Both the position numbers and the translations under genes were made by a program. 64,000 bases of DNA from Streptomyces sp. SW4 (GTDB lineage Bacteria; Actinomycetota; Actinomycetes; Streptomycetales; Streptomycetaceae), in the NCBI GenBank assembly GCA_003248315.1, contig QKWM01000004.1, positions 4,275,001 to 4,339,000 on the forward strand. Reading direction: 5' to 3'. Shown piece by piece: positions 31,875-41,060 of the stretch; positions within the stretch are counted from its first letter, which is position 1, and the number at the start of each line of letters is the position of its first letter. The notes under the pieces were generated by a model. It worked only from the letters and a program-made list of their open reading frames with translations. It was not told the DNA's origin and made no database searches.

Positions 31875-32900
31875 ATGAGCCGGAGCGTCAGGACGAGGCC
31901 CGAGGCCAGTGGGCAGGCCCTGAGCGAGGCGTACGACACGGCGCTGCTCGACCTGGACGGGGTGGTGTACGCCGGGGGAACGCGATCGTCCACGCCGTGG
32001 AGTCGCTGACGACGGCGCGCGCGGGCGGCATGCACCTGGCGTACGTCACGAACAACGCGCTGCGCACCCCGGACACCGTGGCCGCCCACCTGACCGAGCT
32101 GGGCATACCGGCCGGCGCCGACGACGTGATCACCTCGGCGCAGGCCGTGGCCCGGCTGATCGCCGACGAGGTCCCGGCGGGCGCGCGGGTCCTGGTGGTC
32201 GGCGGCGAGGGACTGCGGGTGGCGCTGCGCGAGCGCGGACTCGAGCCCGTCGACTCGGCGGACGACGACCCGGCGGCGGTTGTGCAGGGGTACGGAGGCC
32301 CGGAGCTGCCGTGGGGGAGATTCGCCGAGGCGTGCTACGCGATCGCACGGGGGGTGCCGTGGTTCGCGTCCAACACCGACCTGACGATCCCCGGTGCGCG
32401 CGGCATCGCCCCCGGCAACGGGGCGGCGGTCGAGGTCGTGCGCATCGCGACCGGTGCCGAGCCGCGCGTCGCGGGCAAGCCGCTGCCGCCGATGCACCGG
32501 GAGACGGTCCTGCGGACGGGCGCCCGGCGACCCTGGTGGTCGGGACCGGCTGGACACCGACATCGAGGGCGCGTTCAACGGGGAGGTCGACTCGCTGCTC
32601 GTGCTGACCGGCGTCACCGACGCCGCGCAGCTGCTGGCCGCGCCGCCGCAGCACCGGCCGACGTACGTCGACGCCGATCTGCGGGGCCTGCTCACCGGCC
32701 AGCCGGAGGTCTCCGCGGCGGACGGCGGCTTCCGGTGCGGTGGCTGGACCGCGACCGCCGGTGCGGAGCGGCTGGAGCTGGAGGGCGACGGGGAGCGGCT
32801 GGACGGGCTGCGGGCCCTGTGCGCGGCGGCCTGGACGGCGGCCGGTGAGGGCGTGTGCGCGCTCGATGCGGGGAAGGCGCTGGCCCGGCTGGGCTGCTGA
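31875..32900 (+). CDS. HAD-IIA family hydrolase, NagD/phosphoglycolate phosphatase-like (three bases missing)
   Basis: About 342 residues. Motif I is YDTALLDLDGVVYAGG with nucleophile Asp and acid Asp. Motif II region is HLAYVTNNALRTPDTVAAHL. The C2-type cap contains ARVLVVGGEGLRVALRERG and FASNTDLTIPGARGIAPGNG. Motif III Lys is in RVAGKPLPPM and motif IV is VVGDRLDTDIEGA. Bases are missing near 31977, 32522 and 32553, all in G runs. The enzyme dephosphorylates small phosphate esters in the cytoplasm; candidates are phosphoglycolate, nucleotides or sugar phosphates. The C-terminal 100 residues beyond the HAD core are specific to actinobacterial members. Confidence 0.88.
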
Positions 32901-33149
32901 GCCGCGCAGGCGGGCGTCCCGTCCGGCGTCCGCCGGTCTCCGTACGGTCGCGTCTCCGCTCGGCCGGCGTGTTCCCGGCCCCCGCCCGCCCGGTCGTGGC
33001 TCCGCTCGGCCGGCCCGCTCCCGGCCCCGCCCGGACGTGTCCGTGTCCGGCCGACGTTCCGTCAGGTGACCGGCCCGCTCGCGCCCGTGCCCGTCCCGGG
33101 GCGCGTCGGCGATCCCGTCCGACCTGTGTCCGGGGATCGAGATCGAATG

Positions 33150-33168
33150 GCAGGGTAGGCTAACCTAA
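33150..33168 (+). promoter_or_regulatory. Iron box (DmdR/DtxR-type operator)
   Basis: The 19 bases ending TAGGCTAACCTAA match the actinobacterial iron-box consensus TTAGGTTAGGCTAACCTAA at 16 positions. It ends 5 bp before the GTG of the first permease gene, so iron-loaded DmdR would block transcription or early elongation. Confidence 0.85.
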
Positions 33169-33172
33169 CCGG

Positions 33173-34215
33173 GTGTTGGTCGAGAGTCCTCCAGAACAGC
33201 GCGTGGAACCCGTTCCCGCGCCACCCAAGCGTCAGGCGATACGCGCCCTCGGGTTGCTCGTCTCCGCCGCGATCCTGGTAGCCGTCGCGTTGGCGAGCAT
33301 CGCCATCGGCGCCAAGGACCTGTCCCTGCAACAGGTCTGGCACGGCCTGTTCGACGACACCGGCACGTTCGGCGACGTGGTCGTGAACGAGCGGCTCTCC
33401 AGGACGGTCATCGGACTCCTCGCCGGCGCCGCGCTCGGCCTGTCCGGTGCCGTGCTCCAGGCCCTCACCCGCAACCCGCTGGCCGACCCCGGACTGCTCG
33501 GCATCAACGCCGGTGCCTCCGCCGCCGTCGTCACCGCGATCACCTTCCTCGGCGTCACCTCGCTGAGCGGCTACGTGTGGTTCGCCTTCCTCGGCGCGGC
33601 GGGCGTCGGAGCCCTGGTGTGGTTCCTGGGCGGCAGCCGGGGTGCCACACCCGTCCGGCTCGCGCTGGCCGGCACGGCGATCAGCGCCGCCCTCTACGGC
33701 TACCTCCAGGCCGTGATGATCATGGATGACGCGGCGCTCGGCCGGATGCGTTTCTGGACGGTCGGCTCGCTGTCCTCCGTGACCAACGACATGATCATGC
33801 AGGTGCTGCCGTTCTTCGCCGTCGGCACGGTCCTCGCCCTCTGCCTCGCCCGGCCGCTGAACGCCATGGAGATGGGCGACGACACCGCCAAGGCGCTCGG
33901 CGCCAACCTGAACCGGACGCGCGCCCTGTCCATGCTCGCCGCCGTCACCCTGTGCGGGGCGGCGACCGCCGCCTGCGGGCCGATCGTGTTCGTCGGGCTG
34001 ATGGTCCCGCACGTGGTCCGTTCCTTCACCGGCCCGACCTGCGCTGGATCCTGCCGTACGCCACGATCCTGTCGCCCGTGCTGCTGCTCGGCGCCGACGT
34101 CCTCGGACGGATCGTCGCCCGCCCGGCGGAGCTCCAGGTCGGCATCGTCACCGCGGTCCTCGGCGGCCCGGTCTTCATCTATCTCGTACGACGGCGGAGG
34201 ACGGCCCAGCTGTGA
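33173..34215 (+). CDS. FecCD-type iron-siderophore permease, subunit 1 (one base missing near 34038)
   Basis: About 347 residues, starting GTG 33173 immediately after the iron box. Nine to ten membrane helices of the BtuC/FecCD fold are visible, with the family blocks LSRTVIGLLAGAALGLSGAVL, LTRNPLADPGLLGINAGAS and, after one C is restored at 34038, GLMVPHVVRSFTGPDLRWILP, which contacts the ATPase. It forms half of the membrane channel for ferric-siderophore import. Its stop overlaps the start of the second permease (GTGA). No binding protein is encoded in this operon. Confidence 0.92.
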
Positions 34216-35302
34216 AGACGACTCCCGCAGTGAACGCCGGCCGTTCCGGGAAGGCCGGCCGCGCCGTGAAGAGCAACCGCGCCGTGCGGACCCCGGAGGG
34301 ATCTCGGTCCGCCTCGACGTCCGGGCCCTCGTGGTCGTCGTGCTGCTGGTGGTCGCCGCCTGCGCGGCGAGCGTGCTGCTGATCGGCACCGGCGACTTCC
34401 CGATCGCGGTCGGCGACGTGCTCAAGTCGCTGGTCGGCGACGGCAACGCGGGCCAGGAGTTCATCATCCAGGAGCTGCGTCTGCCGCGGGTGCTGGTGGG
34501 GCTGCTGGTCGGCGCGTCGCTCGGCCTGGGCGGCGCCCTGTTCCAGGCCATCTCCCGCAACCCGCTGGGCAGCCCGGACGTCCTCGGCCTCGGCCAGGGC
34601 GCCACCGCCGGCGCGCTGGTGATGATCGTCCTGTTCTCCGGGACGACGACCCAGGTGACCGTCGGCGCGCTCGTCGGCGGCCTGGCGACCGGTCTCGGCA
34701 TCTATCTGCTCGCCTGGAAGCGGGGCGTGCACGGCTACCGGCTCGTCCTGGTCGGCATCGGCATGTCCGCGATCGTCACGGCGGTCAACGGCTACCTGCT
34801 CACCAAGTCCGACATCGTGGACGCCTCCCGCGCCGTGGTGTGGATGACCGGTTCCCTCAACGGCCGTGACTGGCAGCAGGTCTGGCCGCTGCTGGGCCTG
34901 TGCGCCGTGCTGGTGCCGCTCGTCCTCGGCAACGCCCGCGGGCTGCGGATGCTGGAGATGGGCGACGACATCTCGTACGCCCTCGGAGTACGGGTCGAGC
35001 GGGTGCGGATGCTGCTGCTGGTGGCGGCCGTGCTGCTCACCGCCGCCGCGACGGCCGCCGCCGGACCGGTCAGCTTCGTCGCGCTCACCGCGCCCCAGCT
35101 CGCCCGGCGCCTGACCCGCTCGCCCGGCCCCAACCTGGTGCCCGCCCTGTGCATGGGCGCCGCCCTGCTGGTCACCGCCGACTGGATCTCGCAGCGCGCC
35201 TTCGGCGCCGACCAGCTGCCCGTGGGCGTGGTCACCGGCGTCCTCGGCGGCGTCTATCTGCTGTGGCTGCTGGTCACCGAGCGCAGGGCCGGCCGGATAT
35301 GA
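34212..35302 (+). CDS. FecCD-type iron-siderophore permease, subunit 2 (one base missing near 34298)
   Basis: About 363 residues. A basic cytoplasmic N-terminus (KAGRAVKSNRAVRTPEG) precedes the FecCD core: LRLPRVLVGLLVGASLGLGG, ISRNPLGSPDVLGLGQGATA, AVVWMTGSLNGRDWQQVWPL and VSFVALTAPQLARRL. One G is missing in a GGG run at 34298. It pairs with subunit 1 to form the heterodimeric channel. Overlaps at both ends (GTGA with the first permease, ATGA with the ATPase) show a tightly coupled operon under the iron box. Confidence 0.92.
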
Positions 35303-36167
35303 GCGCCGGGACCGCCACGAGCAAGAGCAGCGGGCCGAACAACCGAAGGAGCAACGTGAACCGCCTCTCCGCCGAGAACGTCACCCTCGCCTACGACCAG
35401 CGCGTCATCGCAGAGCAGCTGTCGGTGGAGATACCCGACAACTCCTTCACGGTGATCGTCGGACCGAACGCGTGCGGCAAGTCCACCCTGCTGCGGGCCC
35501 TGTCCCGGATGCTCAAGCCCGCGCAGGGCCGGGTGCTGCTGGACGGGCAGGTCATCCAGTCGATGCCGGCCAAGCAGGTCGCCCGCACCCTCGGCCTGCT
35601 GCCGCAGTCGTCGATCGCGCCCGACGGGATCACCGTCGCCGACCTCGTCGGCCGCGGCCGCTACCCGCACCAGGGCCTGCTGCGCCAGTGGTCCACCGAG
35701 GACGAGCGGGTCGTCCAGGAGTCCATGGCGCAGACCGGTGTCGCCGAGCTGGCCGACCGCTACGTCGACGAGCTGTCCGGCGGCCAGCGGCAGCGGGTGT
35801 GGATCGCCATGGCGCTCGCCCAGCAGACCCCCTGCTGCTCCTCGACGAGCCGACCACCTACCTCGACATCCAGCACCAGATCGACGTGCTGGACCTCTGT
35901 GCCGAGCTGCACGAGGAGCAGGGCCGCACGCTCGTCGCCGTCCTGCACGACCTCAACCACGCCGCCCGCTACGCCACCCACCTCATCGCCCTGCGCGGCG
36001 GGCGGGTCATCGCCGAGGGCGCGCCCAACGACATCGTCACCGCGGACCTGGTCGAGGAGGTCTTCGGGCTGCGCTGCCAGGTCATCGACGACCCGGAGAC
36101 CGGCACCCCGCTGGTCGTGCCCGCCGCGCGCAAGGCCCGGGAGCGGGTCGCGGTCCAGAGCGCCTAG
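35299..36167 (+). CDS. Iron-siderophore ABC transporter ATP-binding protein (one base missing near 35831)
   Basis: About 289 residues. Walker A is GPNACGKST, with Cys in place of the usual Gly, as in many FepC/FecE proteins. The Q-loop region GLLPQSS, signature LSGGQRQRVWIAMALAQ, Walker B LLLLDEPTTYLD (after one C is restored in a C5 run) and switch VLHDLNHAARY are all present. It powers the two FecCD permeases. ATG 35299 overlaps the upstream stop; a GTG at 35356 (VNRLSAENVTLAYDQ) is the family-typical start and could also be used. Confidence 0.93.
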
Positions 36168-36319
36168 AGCCGGGGCCGAGGGCGCCCGGGGCACGGGCGG
36201 GCCGAAGGGCGCCCGGAGAACGCGTCGAGGGCGCCCGGAGGACGGGGTGCGGGTGCCCGGAGGACGGGGTGCCGGCGCCCGGGCCACCCGGCCTGGGCGC
36301 CCGCAGACGCGGCCGGGGG

Positions 36320-36665
36320 CTAGAGCAGCTTCCGGAGACGGAACAGGTCGCGCAGACCGGCCTCCAGCTTCACCCGGCCCGACCCCCAGGCCTTCGCGAA
36401 GTTCAGCTCGCCGTCGACCAGCGCCACCAGGTCGTCACCGGTCAGGGCCAGCCGGATCTGCGCCTTCTCGCGCGGCGGGCCCTCCAGGGTGTCGTGGACC
36501 ACGATGCCCCGTCCGCCATGCGGCCGGCGAACGTGACGTCGAGGTCCGTGATGTGGCAGCTCACCGAGCGGTCCAGGGCCGCGGCCTCCCGCACGTCCCC
36601 TCGGCGTGGCGCATGGTGTCCGAAAGCTTGTCGAGTGCGGCACGGCACTCCTCGATCGTGGCCAT
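36320..36665 (-). CDS. SCP2-like sterol/lipid-binding domain protein (two bases missing)
   Basis: About 115 residues from ATG 36665 (MATIEECRAALDKLSDTM). With one base restored near 36598 and another near 36512, the product reads SVSCHITDLDVTFAGRM, then QIRLALTGDDLVALVDGELNFAKAWGSG and VKLEAGLRDLFRLRKLL. This is the small actinobacterial SCP2-type fold that binds hydrophobic ligands and often occurs in acyl-carrier-like or reductase contexts. It is cytoplasmic. It is divergent from the acidic small protein with only 42 bp between, so promoters must overlap. Confidence 0.78.
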
Positions 36666-36707
36666 CGCGACAGACGGTACCGCAGCGGTTCGGGGTAGCG
36701 TCGGGGC

Positions 36708-37018
36708 ATGAACGACGCGGCCCCGGAGAACGAGCCCGCCCCGGAGAACGAGCCGGTGGCGGAGAACGAGCCGGCGATGGAGAGCGAGCCGGCGGTGGAG
36801 CCCGGGCACGATCCCGCCGCCCCGCCCCGCTGAACGTGCCCCGCACCCCCACCGGCGACGCCGAGGTGGACGCCCGCCTGGAACGGCTGGCCGACGCCGA
36901 CCACCTCGCCACGGACGGACACGTGGAGGTGTACGAGGATGTACACCGGGGTCTGCGCGACGCGCTCACCGCGCTCGACGCACGCCCGTCAGACACGCCG
37001 TACGCACACAGGAGCTGA
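36708..37018 (+). CDS. Small acidic repeat protein upstream of tlyA (one base missing near 36825)
   Basis: About 103 residues. The N-terminal 40 residues are Glu/Pro/Asn repeats (PENEPAPENEPVAENEP). After one C is restored in the CCCC run near 36825, the rest reads NVPRTPTGDAEVDARLERLA, then ATDGHVEVYEDVHRGLRDAL. It ends 7 bp before tlyA, in the place where Streptomyces genomes usually carry a short protein of this kind. The helical C-terminal half is the conserved part; the repeat length probably varies between strains. The function is unknown; coupling with TlyA is suggested by spacing only. Confidence 0.7.
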
Positions 37019-37025
37019 ACCGAAC

Positions 37026-37841
37026 GTGGCAGGAGTCGCACGCCGCCGTCTCGACGCGGAGCTGGTCCGACGGAAGCTCGCGCGCTCCCGTGAGCACGCC
37101 AGCCAGCTGATCGCCGCAGGCCGGGTCACCGTCGGCAAGACCGTCGCGACCAAGCCCGCCACCCAGGTGGAGACCGCGGCGGCCATCGTCGTCGCGACCG
37201 ACGACAGCGACCCCGACTACGTCTCCCGCGGCGGCCACAAGCTCGCCGGCGCCCTCTCCGCGTTCGTGCCGCGGGGCCTGGTCGTCGAAGGGCGGCGGGC
37301 GCTGGACGCCGGCGCCTCCACCGGCGGCTTCACCGACGTCCTGCTGCGCGCCGGCGCCGCCCACGTCGTCGCCGTCGACGTCGGCTACGGGCAACTCGCC
37401 TGGTCGCTCCAGCAGGATGAACGCGTCACCGTCAAGGACCGTACGAACGTACGCGAGTTGACGCTCGAGGCGATCGACGGAGTGCCGGTGGACCTTGTCG
37501 TGGGCGACCTGTCCTTCATCCCCCTCGGACTGGTGCTGCCCGCCCTGGTGCGGTGCGTGACGCCGGACGCCGATCTGGTGATGATGGTCAAGCCGCAGTT
37601 CGAGGTGGGCAAGGAGCGCCTCGGCAGCGGGGGAGTGGTGCGCAGCCCCGAGCTGCGCGCCGAGGCGGTGCGCGGGGTGGCCGCCAGGGCCTGGGAGCTG
37701 GGACTCGGGGTGCGGGGTGTCACCGCCAGTCCGCTGCCCGGGCCGTCCGGGAATGTCGAGTACTTTCTGTGGCTGCGGGCCGGGGCCCCCGAGCTGGACC
37801 CGGCCGACGCAGACCGTGCAGTGGCGGAGGGGCCGCGTTGA
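37026..37841 (+). CDS. tlyA: rRNA 2'-O-methyltransferase TlyA
   Basis: 271 residues from GTG 37026, intact. The N-terminal S4 RNA-binding domain (RRLDAELVRRKLARSREHAS, AGRVTVGKTVATKP) leads to an FtsJ-like Rossmann methyltransferase: DYVSRGGHKLAGAL, the SAM site RALDAGASTGGFTDVLL, VDVGYGQLAW and VDLVVGDLSFIPL, with catalytic Lys/Asp/Lys positions (MVKPQFEVGKE). TlyA methylates cytidine 2'-OH in 16S and 23S rRNA and sets capreomycin sensitivity in mycobacteria. The order tlyA-nadK-recN is conserved in actinobacteria. Confidence 0.94.
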   Translation: MAGVARRRLDAELVRRKLARSREHASQLIAAGRVTVGKTVATKPATQVETAAAIVVATDDSDPDYVSRGGHKLAGALSAFVPRGLVVEGRRALDAGASTGGFTDVLLRAGAAHVVAVDVGYGQLAWSLQQDERVTVKDRTNVRELTLEAIDGVPVDLVVGDLSFIPLGLVLPALVRCVTPDADLVMMVKPQFEVGKERLGSGGVVRSPELRAEAVRGVAARAWELGLGVRGVTASPLPGPSGNVEYFLWLRAGAPELDPADADRAVAEGPR

Positions 37842-38743
37842 CACAGAACCGAGCTCGTACTGTTTTCCTGCTGGCCCACACCGGGCGGCCCGCGGCCGTG
37901 CGCAGCGCCGAACTGGTGGTCAAGGGGCTGCTGCGCTCCGGGCTCGGTGTGCGGGTGCTCGAGGCGGAGGCGGCCGACCTGCCGCTCCCCGGCGAGGTGG
38001 AACTGGTCAAGGAGGCCACCCCGCAGTGCCTCGACGGGTGCGAGCTGCTCATCGTGCTGGGCGGCGACGGCACCCTGCTGCGCGGCGCCGAGTTCGCCCG
38101 CGCCTCCGGGGTGCCGATGCTCGGCGTCAACCTCGGCCGCGTCGGGTTCCTCGCCGAGGCCGAGCGGGACGACCTCGACAAGGTCGTGGACCGGGTGGTG
38201 AGCCGGGCCTACGAGGTCGAGGAACGCATGACCATCGACGTCACCGTGCACCGCAACGGCGACATCGTGCACGCCGACTGGGCGCTGAACGAGGCGGCGG
38301 TGCAGAAGGTCTCCGCCGAGCGGATGCTGGAGGTCGTGCTCGCCATCGACGGACGCCCGGTGACCGGCTTCGGCTGCGACGGGATCGTGCTGTCGACGCC
38401 GACCGGGTCGACGGCGTACGCCTTCTCGGCGGGCGGGCCGGTGGTGTGGCCGGAGGTCGAGGCGCTGCTGATGGTGCCGATCAGCGCGCACGCGCTGTTC
38501 GCGAAGCCGCTGGTGACGTCGCCGGACTCGGTGCTGGCGGTCGAGGTCCTGCCCCACGTGCCGCCGGGCGTCCTGTGGTGCGACGGGCGGCGGACGGTGG
38601 AGCTGCCGCCCGGGGCCCGGGTGGAGGTGCGGCGGGGAGCCGTGCCGGTGCGGCTGGCCCGGCTGCATCACGCGTCGTTCACGGACCGGCTGGTAGCGAA
38701 GTTCGCGCTGCCCGTCTCCGGATGGCGGGGAGCGCCGCACTGA
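37838..38743 (+). CDS. nadK: NAD kinase
   Basis: 301 residues from a TTG at 37838 that overlaps the tlyA stop (TTGA), with GGAGGGG upstream. Family motifs: LLIVLGGDGTLLRGAEFA with the GGDGT phosphate site, MLGVNLGRVGFLAE, DWALNEAAVQK with the NE motif, and CDGIVLSTPTGSTAYAFSAG. It phosphorylates NAD to NADP using ATP or polyphosphate. The TTG start and overlap point to translational coupling with TlyA. Confidence 0.95.
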   Translation: MTQNRARTVFLLAHTGRPAAVRSAELVVKGLLRSGLGVRVLEAEAADLPLPGEVELVKEATPQCLDGCELLIVLGGDGTLLRGAEFARASGVPMLGVNLGRVGFLAEAERDDLDKVVDRVVSRAYEVEERMTIDVTVHRNGDIVHADWALNEAAVQKVSAERMLEVVLAIDGRPVTGFGCDGIVLSTPTGSTAYAFSAGGPVVWPEVEALLMVPISAHALFAKPLVTSPDSVLAVEVLPHVPPGVLWCDGRRTVELPPGARVEVRRGAVPVRLARLHHASFTDRLVAKFALPVSGWRGAPH

Positions 38744-38800
38744 GAGGCCTCGAAGGGGTGGTTTCCGCGCGGCGGCCGGTGCGGGCCGCCCGGGGACGAT

Positions 38801-38829
38801 CGCGCAGTTCCCCGCACCCCTCGGGGCGG
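38801..38829. repeat. Second copy of the dispersed Streptomyces intergenic repeat
   Basis: CGCGCAGTTCCCCGCACCCC is the reverse complement of the GGGTGCGGGGAACTGCGCG motif, related to the copy near 20080. It lies between nadK and recN. Confidence 0.6.
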
Positions 38830-38898
38830 CTTGGCGGCCGCCGGTGACACGGGTGGGGCGGTCGCACTCCCCGGCCCGGACCTCGTATGGTCGTGTCC

Positions 38899-40629
38899 GT
38901 GCTTGAGGAGATGCGGATACGGTCGCTCGGTGTGATCGACGACGCCGTGGTCGAGCTGTCGCCCGGCTTCACCGCCGTCACCGGCGAGACGGGCGCGGGC
39001 AAGACCATGGTGGTCACCAGCCTGGGGTTGCTGCTGGGCGGACGCGCGGACCCGGCGCTGGTGCGGATCGGGGCCAAGAACGCGGTCGTCGAGGGCCGGA
39101 TCGCCGTCCCCCGGGACGCCGCGGCCGTCGTACGGGCCGAGGAGGCCGGGGCCGAGCTGGACGACGGGGCGCTGCTCATCAGCCGTACCGTTTCCGCCGA
39201 GGGGCGGTCGCGGGCGCATCTGGGCGGGCGGTCGGTGCCCGTGGGCATGCTCGCCGAGCTCGCCGACGAGCTGGTGGCCGTGCACGGGCAGACCGACCAG
39301 CAGGGGCTGCTGAAGCAGGCCCGGCAACGGCAGGCGCTCGACCGGTACGCCGGGGACGCGGTCGCCGTGCCGCTCGCCAAGTACACCGAGGCCTACCGGC
39401 GGCTGCGGACCGTCTCCGCCGAGCTGGAGGAGATCACCACACGCGCGCGTGAGCGGGCCCAGGAGGCCGACATGCTGCGCTACGGCCTGGACGAGATCGC
39501 CGCCGTCGAACCCCGGGCCGGCGAGGACGTGGAGCTGGCCGAGGAGGCCGAGCGGCTGGGCCACGCCGAGGCGCTGGCCTCCGCCGCGACGGCCGCGCAC
39601 GGCGCCCTCGCGGGCGACCCCGAGGACCCGGAGGGCGTCGACGCGGCGACCCTCGTCGCGGGCGCCCAGCGGGCCCTGGACGCCGTCCGCTCGCACGACC
39701 CTGCGCTGGCCGCGCTCGCCGACCGGATCAGCGAGGTCGGCATCCTGCTGCGGGACGTCGCCGGCGAACTGGCCGGATACGCCGACGACCTCGACGCCGA
39801 CCCGCTGCGGCTGGCCGCCGTGGAGGAGCGGCGGGCGGCGATCAACGCGCTCACGCGGAAGTACGGCGAGGACGTCGCCGGCGTCCTGGAGTGGGCGGAA
39901 CGGAGCGCCGCACGGCTGACCGAGCTGGACGGCGACGACGAGCGGATCGGCGAGCTGACCGCCGAGCGGGACGCGCTGCGCGCCGAACTCGGCGGGCTCG
40001 CGCAGGCCCTGACGGACGCCCGGACGGAGGCCGCCGAGCGGTTCGCCGCGGCCGTGACCGCCGAGCTGGCCTCGCTCGCGATGCCCCACGCGCGCGTGTC
40101 GTTCTCCATCCGGCAGACCGAGGACCCCGAGGGCGTGGAGGTCGGCGGGCGCACGGTCGCCTACGGGCCCTCCGGCGTCGACGAGGTCGAGCTGCTGCTC
40201 GCCCCGCACCCGGGGGCGCCGCCGCGGCCGATCGCCAAGGGCGCGTCCGGCGGTGAACTGTCGCGCGTGATGCTGGCCGTCGAAGTCGTCTTCGCGGGGA
40301 CCGACCCCGTGCCCACGTACCTCTTCGACGAGGTCGACGCCGGTGTCGGCGGCAAGGCGGCGGTCGAGATCGGGCGGCGGCTGGCGAAGCTGGCGAAGAC
40401 GGCGCAGGTCGTGGTCGTCACGCACCTGCCGCAGGTGGCCGCGTTCGCGGACCGGCAGCTGCTGGTCGAGAAGACGAACGACGGGTCGGTGACGCGGTCC
40501 GGGGTGAAGGTGCTCGAAGGGGAGGAGCGGGTTCGGGAGCTGTCCCGGATGCTCGCCGGGCAGGAGGACTCGGAGACGGCCCGGGCCCATGCGGAGGAGT
40601 TGCTGGAGACGGCCCGGGCGGAGGTGTAG
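38899..40629 (+). CDS. recN: DNA repair protein RecN
   Basis: 576 residues from GTG 38899, intact. SMC-like layout: N-terminal ABC half with Walker A TGETGAGKTMVV near residue 28, and the VHGQTDQQGLL block; two long coiled-coil arms in the middle (LRTVSAELEEITTRARERAQ and EELAEEAERLG-like runs); then the C-terminal half with ASGGELSRVMLAVEVVF signature and VPTYLFDEVDAGVGGKAAVE as Walker B. RecN acts early in double-strand break repair. The start is chosen because TATGGT lies 7 nt before this GTG, a leaderless pattern; ATG 38887 is the alternative. Confidence 0.94.
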   Translation: MLEEMRIRSLGVIDDAVVELSPGFTAVTGETGAGKTMVVTSLGLLLGGRADPALVRIGAKNAVVEGRIAVPRDAAAVVRAEEAGAELDDGALLISRTVSAEGRSRAHLGGRSVPVGMLAELADELVAVHGQTDQQGLLKQARQRQALDRYAGDAVAVPLAKYTEAYRRLRTVSAELEEITTRARERAQEADMLRYGLDEIAAVEPRAGEDVELAEEAERLGHAEALASAATAAHGALAGDPEDPEGVDAATLVAGAQRALDAVRSHDPALAALADRISEVGILLRDVAGELAGYADDLDADPLRLAAVEERRAAINALTRKYGEDVAGVLEWAERSAARLTELDGDDERIGELTAERDALRAELGGLAQALTDARTEAAERFAAAVTAELASLAMPHARVSFSIRQTEDPEGVEVGGRTVAYGPSGVDEVELLLAPHPGAPPRPIAKGASGGELSRVMLAVEVVFAGTDPVPTYLFDEVDAGVGGKAAVEIGRRLAKLAKTAQVVVVTHLPQVAAFADRQLLVEKTNDGSVTRSGVKVLEGEERVRELSRMLAGQEDSETARAHAEELLETARAEV

Positions 40630-41060
40630 CGGGGGTTTCCCGTGCGCGCGCCGCCGGGCGGGGGTGTTTCCCCGCCCACGCGCCGCCCGTTCGCCGTTCG
40701 TTCGGGAGGTGACCGTCGCTCGTGGGGCCGGGCGCCGTCGGCGGGTGCGGGTCGGGGGCTGGTCCGGGCCGGGGGGCCGGGCACCCGTCCCGGGTGCTGG
40801 CCGGGCACGCGTCCCGGGTGCGTCTGTGACGCGGGGGCGGAGGCGGGGCAGGGGGCCGTGGGGCTCACTCGTGCGAGTGAACGGGGGTGGGGTGTTGCCG
40901 CGGCGGATCGGCGGTCGCGGGAGCCGCCGTGCCCGAACCCCCGTACGTACTGGCATCCTTGGCACGGTACGCGCCGGAAACCGCGCGGCGCCTCCGCACC
41001 GCTCCATCCTTCTGTACTTTCTTCGTGACCCGCCCGACGCCGAACCAGGAGCCCGGCCAC
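40630..41060. other. Intergenic region between recN and the glycosyltransferase
   Basis: About 430 bp. It holds the recN terminator hairpin, several copies of the short motif CGTCCCGGGTGC between 40787 and 40820, and the leader of the next gene. No gene is evident. Confidence 0.5.
40656..40677 (+). terminator. Hairpin terminator after recN
   Basis: GGGCGGGG (40656-40663) pairs with CCCCGCCC (40670-40677) over the loop GTGTTT. Confidence 0.75.
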
